Shown here: positions 43,130 through 50,647 of the stretch, piece by piece
Layout: every line of letters begins with the position of its first letter
How positions within the stretch are numbered: the stretch's first letter is position 1
From: Oscillospiraceae bacterium
GTDB taxonomy: Bacteria; Bacillota; Clostridia; Oscillospirales; Oscillospiraceae
Length of the DNA stretch: 64,000 nucleotides
Direction: 5' to 3'
Assembly (NCBI GenBank): GCA_022792945.1
Contig: JAAWBZ010000033.1
Coordinates: forward strand, 34,066 to 98,065
The notes under the pieces: generated by a model
Told to the model about the DNA's origin: nothing
The model's input: the letters and a program-made list of their open reading frames with translations, nothing else
The model's database searches: none
Program-made: the position numbers and the translations under genes

Positions 43130-43959
43130 TGGTAGAGGTATTCGCCGTTGGAGCTCATGAAGTAGCTGCCCGCCACCTCATTGGTGCCGCTCTCCTCGTC
43201 GATGTGGAAAATCTCCAGCCGCTGGCAGGGAATCTCATCCACCGTGACCATGCCGGTGTTGATGTAGACGCGGTATTCCTCCATGCTGGCCCCCTCCAGC
43301 CCAAAGACGCTGGGGGAGAGCGTCCGGACGTAGTCCTCCAGCTCCTGGTTGGTCATGGCCTCGGCGGCGACGGCGGCGGCCTCCTCCGCCGGGTCCGGCG
43401 GGTCTGTGAGTCGGCCCTCCACCAGCTCGGTGGTCACCGTGCAGGTCTCCGCGGTCCAATCCAGCTGCAGGACCACAACCTGGTCCGGCCGCGGCGGCTC
43501 CGTCTCCGTCTCCTCACCCCCGGCCTCCTCACCCTCGGCCTCCTCCTCTTCGCCCTCCACCGGCTCCGGCTCGGGGAACACGGCCTTTTTGCCCAGGCGC
43601 ACCATGCCCGTTTCCGTGTCCAGCGCCGGCGTTTCAGCGCGGACCAGCCCATCGTCGATGAAGCTGAAGCCCGAATCGGTCAGGGTCTCCGCGTAACCTG
43701 CCACTAGCTCCGCCCCCGTCTGGGGCAGGTTCTCATAGGTGTAGACGCTCAGCTGCCGCGGCGCTGGCACCGTGTCCGACGCCGGGAGGGCCTCCACCTG
43801 GATCCCCTCCAGATCGTATGTCAGCGGCTCCGGCGCAGCGTCCGCCGCGGCCTCAGGATCCTCCGCCGCCTCCGCGTCCGCGTTCTCGTCGTCGCCGCAG
43901 GCTGCGAGACTCAACAGCAGTACTGCCATCAGCAGCAACGCCATCCATTTTCGTTTCAT
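43054..43959 (-). CDS. Secreted lipoprotein, unknown function
   Basis: A 301-residue lipoprotein with signal peptide MKRKWMALLLMAVLLLSLAA and lipobox Cys21 (LAAC). An acidic Asp/Glu/Ala linker (22-45), a first domain, a very Glu-rich segment (residues ~133-158) and a second domain (VYINTGMVTVDEIPCQRLEI, SYFMSSNGEYLYHYDLLDGT) follow. No family recognised. It is expected on the outer face of the membrane. The 3' end overlaps the AAA gene. GAGGA precedes the ATG. Confidence 0.75.
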   Translation of the reverse strand: MKRKWMALLLMAVLLLSLAACGDDENADAEAAEDPEAAADAAPEPLTYDLEGIQVEALPASDTVPAPRQLSVYTYENLPQTGAELVAGYAETLTDSGFSFIDDGLVRAETPALDTETGMVRLGKKAVFPEPEPVEGEEEEAEGEEAGGEETETEPPRPDQVVVLQLDWTAETCTVTTELVEGRLTDPPDPAEEAAAVAAEAMTNQELEDYVRTLSPSVFGLEGASMEEYRVYINTGMVTVDEIPCQRLEIFHIDEESGTNEVAGSYFMSSNGEYLYHYDLLDGTITELEVPPREEPEAGEG

Positions 43960-43998
43960 GTTACCTGATTCCTCGTGTCATAAAGTTTTCCGTCCGGC

Positions 43999-45900
43999 CT
44001 ACACGCAGTAGATATCCACGCTGTCATGCTCATGAACGGCCTCCTGGAAGCCGCATTCCGCGCCGTTGATTTCCAGGCGCACACAGCGGTCCAGATTTTG
44101 AAAGTCGATGCCGGAATATTCCAGCAGATCCATCATATAGTACCCGCTGCCATCCGCTTTCCCCGGCAGGCGCAGGGGCCGGCCGTTGAGCAGGATGTTC
44201 ACTGGCCTGCCCAGGGGCGGCGGCGGGGCTGCGGGCGGCGGAGGAGCCGCCTCTGCCTTCACCGTCGGGGGCGGGTCCGCCGCTGGCTGCGGCCTGGCGG
44301 CCGGCGCGGACGCCGCGGGCGGCGTGTCCAGGGTCAGGATCACGTCCCCCGGGCGCAGGACAGTCTCCGGCGGCGCTTCGTGGTTGTTCACCAGCACCTT
44401 GCCCCGGAAGTCCGCTCCCAGCAGCTCGCCCAGGGTCCGCGCCGCGTCCGCGCCGTTTCTGGCGGGAACAAAATCGATGCTGTCACCGGCGTGGACCAGG
44501 TCGCTGATGGCGGCGTCCTCGCCATTAACCCGCAGCACCGCCGGCGCGGCCGGATCGCCCCGGAACTGCATCCGCCGCCCGTCCAGCGTGACGCTGAGCG
44601 CCTTGCCGGTGCGGCCGATCATGTCGTTGTAGCTGTAGCCGTTCATCATCAGGATATCCCGGAGTGTCAGCACACCGCTGCGGAACAGCTTGGCGGGCTG
44701 ACCGTTGAGCCGGACTACATAGCTGTCGTTGAGCAGCCCCATGCCCGCTGAGACAGCAATCCCCAGGGGTGTGGCATATTCGGGATTTGCCAGATCCAGC
44801 TGTTCGGAGAAGGCGCTCTTGGCGAAGTTGTTTCCCGCGACGGCCACACGCTGGAGATCCATTCCCAGGCACTGGGCCACACGCTCCCGCAGGCCGCAGA
44901 GCTTGGAGCCGCCTCCGGCCAGGAACAGCGCCGAGGGCGCGCCGCCATTGAGCTCGCCGACCTGGCGGGCAATGTCCGCAGCCAGGTGCTCCGTCGGTTC
45001 GGCAATGGCGGAGAGCACCTCCGCCGCCGTCGTCTTTTCGGGAATTCCCAGAATGTTGACGTAGGCGATCTCGTCCGCATCCTCCAGACCCCTCTTCATT
45101 TCTTCCGCGGTCTGGAAGTCCACCAGATACGCACGCATGATGGCCTCCGTGATCTCATCGCCGGCCAGCGTGACCATGGTGTAGCCCACGATGCTGCCCT
45201 CCCGGCACACGGCGATATCCGAGGTCCCCGCGCCGATGTCCACCATCGCCAGATTCAAAAGGCGGATGTCCCCGGGAATGGCCGCGTTCATGGCGGCGAT
45301 GGGTTCCAGCGTCATGCTGGCCACCTGCAGACCCGCCGCGCGCATGGCCGTGTAGAGGCTCTCCACCACCTCGCCGGGCAGGAACGTGGCCACCACGTCC
45401 ACCGCCGCCTCCTCACCCTTATGGTGCAGGAGGGTGCGCATGGGATAGTTGTCCAGGCGGTACTGGGAGACGGTGTAGCCCACCAGAAAAAAGCGCCGCT
45501 CGCCGCCGTCGGCCTGGAGCTGCTGCTCGGCGTCAGCCACGGCCCCGGCCTCCAGCTGGCCGATGGTGCCGGGGCGGAGCGGCTCCTCCCCGGTCAGGGA
45601 CATGCTGAAGCTCCCCCGCTGGGTCCGGAGCGCCCGCCCCGCCGCCGCCACGCACACGCGCTCCAGCTTCACCGACAGCTGCTTTTCCAGCCGTCCGGTC
45701 ACAACGCGGGCCAGCGCCGCCACTTCATCGATGTTGTCGATCTGGCCGTCCATCATCACCCGCTTGCCGTGCTCGGCGGTCTCGATGGCCGCGACCCGGA
45801 GCCGTCCGCCCTCGATTTTTCCCACGATGCCGACGATGCTGCGCGTGCCAATATCCAGCGCAAAAATGAGGTCTTGCTCCTGCCGTCCAGGCTCTGCCAT
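43999..45900 (-). CDS. FtsA-like actin-fold ATPase with duplicated C-terminal modules
   Basis: A 633-residue protein. Residues 11-390 are an FtsA/MreB-type actin fold with an SHS2-like 1C insertion: phosphate 1 FALDIGTRSIVGIVGK, phosphate 2 AMVDIGAGTSDIAV, adenosine motif LAGGGSKLCGL. Unlike FtsA it lacks the C-terminal amphipathic membrane helix and instead carries two similar modules (395-483 and 566-633, each starting LNGxPxxL) around a Pro-rich linker (527-565). Not the dcw-cluster ftsA; no ftsZ nearby. GAAGGGAG precedes the ATG. The function is probably assembly of a cell-envelope or division-linked filament. Confidence 0.78.
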   Translation of the reverse strand: MAEPGRQEQDLIFALDIGTRSIVGIVGKIEGGRLRVAAIETAEHGKRVMMDGQIDNIDEVAALARVVTGRLEKQLSVKLERVCVAAAGRALRTQRGSFSMSLTGEEPLRPGTIGQLEAGAVADAEQQLQADGGERRFFLVGYTVSQYRLDNYPMRTLLHHKGEEAAVDVVATFLPGEVVESLYTAMRAAGLQVASMTLEPIAAMNAAIPGDIRLLNLAMVDIGAGTSDIAVCREGSIVGYTMVTLAGDEITEAIMRAYLVDFQTAEEMKRGLEDADEIAYVNILGIPEKTTAAEVLSAIAEPTEHLAADIARQVGELNGGAPSALFLAGGGSKLCGLRERVAQCLGMDLQRVAVAGNNFAKSAFSEQLDLANPEYATPLGIAVSAGMGLLNDSYVVRLNGQPAKLFRSGVLTLRDILMMNGYSYNDMIGRTGKALSVTLDGRRMQFRGDPAAPAVLRVNGEDAAISDLVHAGDSIDFVPARNGADAARTLGELLGADFRGKVLVNNHEAPPETVLRPGDVILTLDTPPAASAPAARPQPAADPPPTVKAEAAPPPPAAPPPPLGRPVNILLNGRPLRLPGKADGSGYYMMDLLEYSGIDFQNLDRCVRLEINGAECGFQEAVHEHDSVDIYCV

Positions 45901-45949
45901 ATGCCGACGCTCCCTTCCCCGGTAGTAATGCTCCGCTCCAAACAGGCAA

Positions 45950-45985
45950 ACAGCCAGAAAACGGCCTCACGCCATTCCTGGCTGT
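45950..45985. repeat. Inverted repeat in the FtsA-like leader
   Basis: ACAGCCAG / CTGGCTGT, 8 bp perfect, 20-nt centre. It lies in the leader of the FtsA-like gene, about 50 nt above its start. Confidence 0.45.
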
Positions 45986-46051
45986 CTCGCTTGTGACTGC
46001 GGAGGCAGACGTCCCGCCGCTTTCGCGCGGAACGATGGATACAACCGACGC

Positions 46052-46079
46052 GGCGTGAAGAGCCGGGCGGCCCTTCACG
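46052..46079. repeat. Inverted repeat after the chemoreceptor gene
   Basis: GCGTGAAG / CTTCACGC, 8 bp perfect with a GC-rich centre. It may be a weak terminator for the chemoreceptor; no T-run. Confidence 0.45.
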
Positions 46080-46098
46080 CACGCGGTCTGTCTGTCAT

Positions 46099-47895
46099 TT
46101 AATACTTGCTGAAGCCGCTACCGGCGTAGTCCTCGTCATAGGAGAGGGTGTCGCTGCTGGGCGCATGGAAGCTGCTGGCGCTGCTGGAGCCGCTGAAGCC
46201 GCTGCTGGAGCCGCCGCCGTCACGCAGGGTGAACTTGCGCATCAGCTCCTTCATCAGCGAAGCCTGGCTGGACAGCTCCTCGCTGGCCGCCGCGGACTCC
46301 TCGCTGGTGGCGGAGTTGGTCTGCACCACAGAGGAGATCTGATCGATGCCCTCAGTCACCTGCGTGATGGCCTCGGCCTCTTCCTCCACGGCGCTGGCGA
46401 TTTCCTTGGTGTCGTTCTGGGACTGGCCCGTCAGCGCCACGATCTTCTCGAGGGACTCGAACACGACGTTCACGATTTCGCTGCCGCGGCGGGTGGAGTC
46501 GATGGAGCGGTCGATGAGATCCTTGGTCTCCTTGGCAGCCTGATCGGACTTGGTGGCGAGGTTGCGCACCTCGTCGGCCACCACGGCGAAGCCCTTGCCG
46601 GCAGTACCGGCACGCGCGGCCTCCACCGCCGCGTTCAGCGCCAGGATGTTGGTCTGGAACGCGATGTTCTCAATGGTGGCGATGATCTTGCCGATGGACT
46701 CAGAGGACTCGGAGATTTCCTGCATGGTCTCCACCATGCGCTTCATCTGCTCCGTGCTCTGCTCCACCTGATGGCCGGCGTTCTTGGAGTGCTCCATGGC
46801 CAGCTCGCTGTTCGCGGCGTTCTTCTTGGCGTTGGTGGAAATGTTGTTGATGGTGGCGGACAGCTCCTCCACAGCGCTGGCCTGCTCGGTAGCGCCCTGG
46901 GCCAGGGACTGCGCGCCGTTGGACACCTGATTAGCGCCCTCAGAGACCTGCTCTGCGCTCTGCATAATCTGGGCGAGGGTATCGCTGAGGCTGCGGTTGA
47001 TGACGCGGACCGAGGACAGGATGCCGCTCAGCGCGCCCACATAGATCTTCTCATCCGAGGTGCGGACGTCGAAATTGCCGCGGCCCATCTCCTCCAGGAT
47101 GTGGCAGGTGTCCGTGATGCAGCCGGAGAGCACCTGCTGGCTGCGGCGCAGCGCGTCGCACATCTCGCCCAGCTCATTGCTGCTCTGGTACGTCACAGGA
47201 ATATCCAGCTTGCCCTCGCTGAAGCCGGTCAGGGCGGTAGCCACCTCGCGGGCGGGAACCGTGATGGACTTGATGATCTGCGTCGAGAGGAACAGCACAA
47301 TCAGCACCGCCAGCACCAGCAGCACGATGACAGCGATCAGGGAAATGTTGCTGCTGCGTGCCTGCTCTGCCAGCGTCTGCTCCTTGGCGGTGTCCAGCGC
47401 GCTGTTCAGCTGCTGCGCCACCTCGGCCATGGCGTTGATCTTAGGCGAGCAGTCGTTGACGATCAGATCGACCGCGTCGGCGCTGCGGCCCTCGTTAATG
47501 GCGGTGAAGATATCCGGCAGACAATCGCCCCAGGCGCCCAAAGCAGTGACATAGCTATCAAGCAGCGTGTCCTTCAGCGGATAGATCTCCCGCAGCTGCT
47601 TAACATCCTCACTGATCTCCGCCAGAACCTCGTTGGCCCGGTTCTGGTAGGCGGCGCTGTTCGCACCGTCCGGTGAAAGCGCCATATCGCGCACGTTTCT
47701 CGCGGCAATATTCGCGTTCATGCGGCAACGCAGCAGCAATTCCGTAGACTGGAGATTCTTGTCGATGATGTCCTGATAGGCCACCTTTTGCGAATTCATA
47801 GACAGCAGCGATACCACGACGGTGATGATGGACAGCAGGACTGTGATGCCAAATCCCAAGATCAAGCTTTTCCTGAGCTTCATGTTTTTGAGCAT
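46099..47895 (-). CDS. Methyl-accepting chemotaxis protein
   Basis: A 598-residue transmembrane chemoreceptor: TM1 at ~11-32 ([20 protein letters not shown]), a four-helix-bundle MCP ligand domain (~33-190), TM2 ([20 protein letters not shown]), HAMP, and a long signalling domain with the conserved hairpin [20 protein letters not shown]. The C-terminus is Ser/Gly-rich ([16 protein letters not shown]) and has no CheR-binding pentapeptide. GAGGAGGAG precedes the ATG at 47895. CheA/CheW genes are not in the window. Confidence 0.94.
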   Translation of the reverse strand: MLKNMKLRKSLILGFGITVLLSIITVVVSLLSMNSQKVAYQDIIDKNLQSTELLLRCRMNANIAARNVRDMALSPDGANSAAYQNRANEVLAEISEDVKQLREIYPLKDTLLDSYVTALGAWGDCLPDIFTAINEGRSADAVDLIVNDCSPKINAMAEVAQQLNSALDTAKEQTLAEQARSSNISLIAVIVLLVLAVLIVLFLSTQIIKSITVPAREVATALTGFSEGKLDIPVTYQSSNELGEMCDALRRSQQVLSGCITDTCHILEEMGRGNFDVRTSDEKIYVGALSGILSSVRVINRSLSDTLAQIMQSAEQVSEGANQVSNGAQSLAQGATEQASAVEELSATINNISTNAKKNAANSELAMEHSKNAGHQVEQSTEQMKRMVETMQEISESSESIGKIIATIENIAFQTNILALNAAVEAARAGTAGKGFAVVADEVRNLATKSDQAAKETKDLIDRSIDSTRRGSEIVNVVFESLEKIVALTGQSQNDTKEIASAVEEEAEAITQVTEGIDQISSVVQTNSATSEESAAASEELSSQASLMKELMRKFTLRDGGGSSSGFSGSSSASSFHAPSSDTLSYDEDYAGSGFSKY

Positions 47896-47969
47896 TCTAC
47901 GCTCCTCCTCATTCAAATCTTTTCTATGTGAATCGGTAAAAACCGAACGCCACGTTTGCCGGACCCCGG

Positions 47970-48683
47970 CTACATGATTTCGCCGTAGCGGCCCTTGGAC
48001 ACGTCTCCCAGGATGTGACCGTCCACAAGGGTCACCACACGGCGGCGCAGAAGGTTGACATATTGACTGGCATGGGTCGCCATGACCACCGTAGTGCCCC
48101 CGCGGTTGATCTCGGTGAGCAGGTGGAACATGTCCCAAATATTGTCGTCATCCAGATTTGCGGTGATCTCGTCCAGCAGGAGGATGGGCGGGCTGTTGAT
48201 CATGGCCCGGGCCAGCTCCACGCGGCGGGTCTCGCCGCTGGACAATTCCACTGGATATTTTTTTTCATAGCCCTGCATCCCAACCAGGCCGATGACCTTT
48301 CTCACCCGGTTTTCCACCGAGTGGCTGGGCCCCGGCTGCTCCGGCGCGCCAATGAGGCCCACCAGCTCCAGGTTTTCCTCCACCGTCTGGCGGCGGACGA
48401 GGCTGGGCTCCTGCCAGACCTGGCCGAACTTCAGAAGGTTGCGCTGCTGCCGCCACTTGGGGATGCGCGCCACATCCTTCCCGTCCAGACACACCCGGCC
48501 GCGGTCGGGCTTGACCTTTCCGGCCATAAGGCTGAGCAGCGTACTCTTGCCCGCGCCGCTGGAGCCGGTAAGGAACACAAATTCCCCCTGCTGGATCGTC
48601 AGATCCACATCCTGTACAGCCGGGACCTTGCGCCCGTCGCTCTTGTAGTATTTTGTAACATGCTGCAATGTGATGGTGGGCAT
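47970..48683 (-). CDS. FtsE-like ABC ATPase with atypical signature, no FtsX partner
   Basis: A 237-residue ABC ATPase closest to FtsE/LolD-type: [20 protein letters not shown] (Walker A, 40-48), Q-loop VWQE, Walker B ILLLDE, H-loop MATHAS. The signature reads LSSGE instead of LSGGE, and the D-loop region is DEITANLD instead of DEPTGNLD, both intact enough for ATPase activity. No FtsX or other permease gene is adjacent; neighbours are the chemoreceptor and a divergent C39 peptidase. GAGG precedes the ATG at 48683. Confidence 0.82.
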   Translation of the reverse strand: MPTITLQHVTKYYKSDGRKVPAVQDVDLTIQQGEFVFLTGSSGAGKSTLLSLMAGKVKPDRGRVCLDGKDVARIPKWRQQRNLLKFGQVWQEPSLVRRQTVEENLELVGLIGAPEQPGPSHSVENRVRKVIGLVGMQGYEKKYPVELSSGETRRVELARAMINSPPILLLDEITANLDDDNIWDMFHLLTEINRGGTTVVMATHASQYVNLLRRRVVTLVDGHILGDVSKGRYGEIM

Positions 48684-48794
48684 AAACCAAAACCTCTTGC
48701 TCCAGCCTTGACCGGCGGTACGGATTGCCGGTTGCAAAAGCGCGGCGTTTTGTTATAATGGAAAGGAAATCATCGGTCATGGGAGGACACCGCC

Positions 48795-49805
48795 TTGAAG
48801 CGACCCAACGGAAAACGCCATACAGCCCGCAGGGCCATTGCCCTGCTGCTCCTGGCCGTGGTCTGTGTCGGCGCGGTGGAGCTGATCGCCTGCCGCATCT
48901 ACGATCCGCCGCTCTTCGACCGGATTACCGCCCCCGTCCGTGCCGCCTGGCACACCGCCGCGGACTTCACCGTCCGCTGTGCCCGCGCCGCGGGCGACGC
49001 CGTGCAGCGGGCGTGGACAGGCGCGGGGGAGGCGGCGGTATCGCTGTGGGAGCGCCTTCACCCCAAGCCCGAGTGGCCACTGCCGCCCGACGGCCCCCTG
49101 GTTCCCGGGGAAGCCCCGCCGGAGGCGGAAGCAGACCCGCTGGCGCAGCTACCGGAATTGCAGCTGGCGGGTGATCCGGAAATCCTCACCACCGCGCCCC
49201 TCGCGGACCCGGCGGTGACGGAGCTGCGGACCGAGAACGGCCGGCAGGTACTCACCGGCAACGGACTCCACACGGTCTATTTCAACCAGGGCGAGGAGCC
49301 CTGGGCCGATCAGCTCTACGGCTCGGACCGCATCGCCGGCTATGGCTGCGGCCCCACGGCCATGGCCATGGTGGTGGCCACCATGACGGACTACCCCGCC
49401 GACCCGGCGCAGATGTCCCAATGGGCCTATGAGCAGGGCTACTGGGCCCGCCGCAGCGGCTCCAGCCACGCCATCGTGGCGGACACCGCCGAGGCCTACG
49501 GCCTGCGCGCCGATCCCATTTCTGATTATACTCCAGAAGCTATCCGGGATGCAATCCTTTCCGGAAAATTATTAGTCGCGTTGATGGGTCCGGGGCATTT
49601 TACCCGCAACGGCCACTTCATCGTGCTCCGGGGCATCACTCTGACGGGGAGCGTCCTGGTGGCCGACCCCAACAGCGTGGAACGGAGTCTCACAGAGTGG
49701 GACGCGCAGCTCCTTCTGGACGAGCTGTCCTGGAGCCATCAGTTCGGCGGCCCCCTCTGGGTGATCTCCTATCCGGAGACGCCGCCGGACGCACCCCTGG
49801 AATAA
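48795..49805 (+). CDS. C39-like cysteine peptidase, membrane-anchored
   Basis: A 336-residue protein: N-terminal membrane anchor (IALLLLAVVCVGAVELIACR), helical linker, Pro-rich segment, then a Peptidase_C39_2 domain with catalytic Cys in GYGCGPTAMAMVVATMTD and His in RNGHFIVLRGI plus VADPNS. It is expected outside the membrane; it may cleave peptides or peptidoglycan-linked substrates. Starts with TTG at 48795, 8 nt after GGGAGG. It is divergent from the FtsE-like gene and ends at the terminator at 49814. Confidence 0.85.
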   Translation: MKRPNGKRHTARRAIALLLLAVVCVGAVELIACRIYDPPLFDRITAPVRAAWHTAADFTVRCARAAGDAVQRAWTGAGEAAVSLWERLHPKPEWPLPPDGPLVPGEAPPEAEADPLAQLPELQLAGDPEILTTAPLADPAVTELRTENGRQVLTGNGLHTVYFNQGEEPWADQLYGSDRIAGYGCGPTAMAMVVATMTDYPADPAQMSQWAYEQGYWARRSGSSHAIVADTAEAYGLRADPISDYTPEAIRDAILSGKLLVALMGPGHFTRNGHFIVLRGITLTGSVLVADPNSVERSLTEWDAQLLLDELSWSHQFGGPLWVISYPETPPDAPLE

Positions 49806-49813
49806 CGCTCGAG

Positions 49814-49850
49814 TATCGGCCGGCAAACCATCGCCGGCCGATATTCGCGT
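49814..49850. terminator. Bidirectional terminator between C39 peptidase and flagellar genes
   Basis: 11-bp stem TATCGGCCGGC / GCCGGCCGATA, 8-nt loop, then TTCGCGTTTTT. Confidence 0.8.
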
Positions 49851-49852
49851 TT

Positions 49853-50236
49853 TTATACCGAAGTCCGCCCCCGGGAGAGCTTCTTGTTGAGCACCTGGTC
49901 AATGGCGCGAATCTCCTCCATCGTCTTGCGGTTGGCGGCCATGCGCTCGGCCAAGGCCTGCTCCAGGGGGTTCTGCGCGCCCCTGCCGTTGAGCAGGTCC
50001 GCCAGATGCGCCCGCTCGTCCTCCGGCGTCTCCTCCAGGAGCGTCCGGAGCGTGTCATCGGCCAGGGCGGCGCGGTCGATGGGTTCCTGCCGCATGGCCA
50101 TGACCATGCGCACAGAGACATGGTCGCTGCGGTCGATGGCCTCGGCCAGCTGCCGCGTCAGGTCCATGATCTCATGCAGGGAACTGCCCAGGCGCTTGGC
50201 CTGCACCAGCACATCCATCAGCTGCTGCTGTTCCAT
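49853..50236 (-). CDS. Probable flagellar chaperone (FliT/FlgN-like)
   Basis: A 127-residue helical protein starting MEQQQLMDVLVQAKRLGSSL and containing a long coiled-coil-like pair of helices. Directly downstream of fliS (7-nt gap), the usual place of fliT, so a FliD/FlgK chaperone role is inferred from context; sequence similarity is not decisive. GTGAGG precedes the ATG at 50236. Last gene of the fliD operon. Confidence 0.65.
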   Translation of the reverse strand: MEQQQLMDVLVQAKRLGSSLHEIMDLTRQLAEAIDRSDHVSVRMVMAMRQEPIDRAALADDTLRTLLEETPEDERAHLADLLNGRGAQNPLEQALAERMAANRKTMEEIRAIDQVLNKKLSRGRTSV

Positions 50237-50243
50237 GGACGCC

Positions 50244-50621
50244 TCACTTTCCCGAGTCGTTGTTCTTCTGCGCCGCGCGGAAGGATTCCCGCAGCTCCAT
50301 GACCATGCCCTTGACCCGTTCCATCTCGGTCTGGTTCCGCCCCGAGCGGACCCGGGCCAGCTCATAGCAGAAGAATTCGTAGAGCTTCGCCAGGTTTTCG
50401 CTGATGGGGTACTGCATATCCAGCGTGTCGTCCAGATAGTGGATAATGCGGACGCTGCGGTCCACCGCGTCGTCGAGCATATCGTATTTTTCCTGCTTCA
50501 GCGCCAAATCCGCCCGGGTCAGGTGTTTGACCAATTCATCGTAGAGCAGCAGCAGCAGCTCTCCCTGCGTCATGGTATGGATGGACTGCTCCTTATACTG
50601 CTGGAATCCGTTCATCTCCAT
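50244..50621 (-). CDS. fliS: Flagellar protein FliS
   Basis: A 125-residue export chaperone of flagellin: FQQYKEQSIHTMTQGELLLL, LYDELVKHLTRADLAL and YPISENLAKLYEFFCYEL are conserved FliS segments. It binds the flagellin C-terminus and prevents early polymerisation. AGGAGG precedes the ATG at 50621; a second ATG two codons later is possible. It is 26 nt below fliD. No flagellin gene is in the window. Confidence 0.93.
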   Translation of the reverse strand: MEMNGFQQYKEQSIHTMTQGELLLLLYDELVKHLTRADLALKQEKYDMLDDAVDRSVRIIHYLDDTLDMQYPISENLAKLYEFFCYELARVRSGRNQTEMERVKGMVMELRESFRAAQKNNDSGK

Positions 50622-50647
50622 CTAAACCCGGCCTCCTCGCCGCCGTA

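Noticed and set aside
45901..46098. Possible c-di-GMP riboswitch before the FtsA-like gene
   Set aside because: Two inverted repeats are present but the conserved GEMM core sequences are not.
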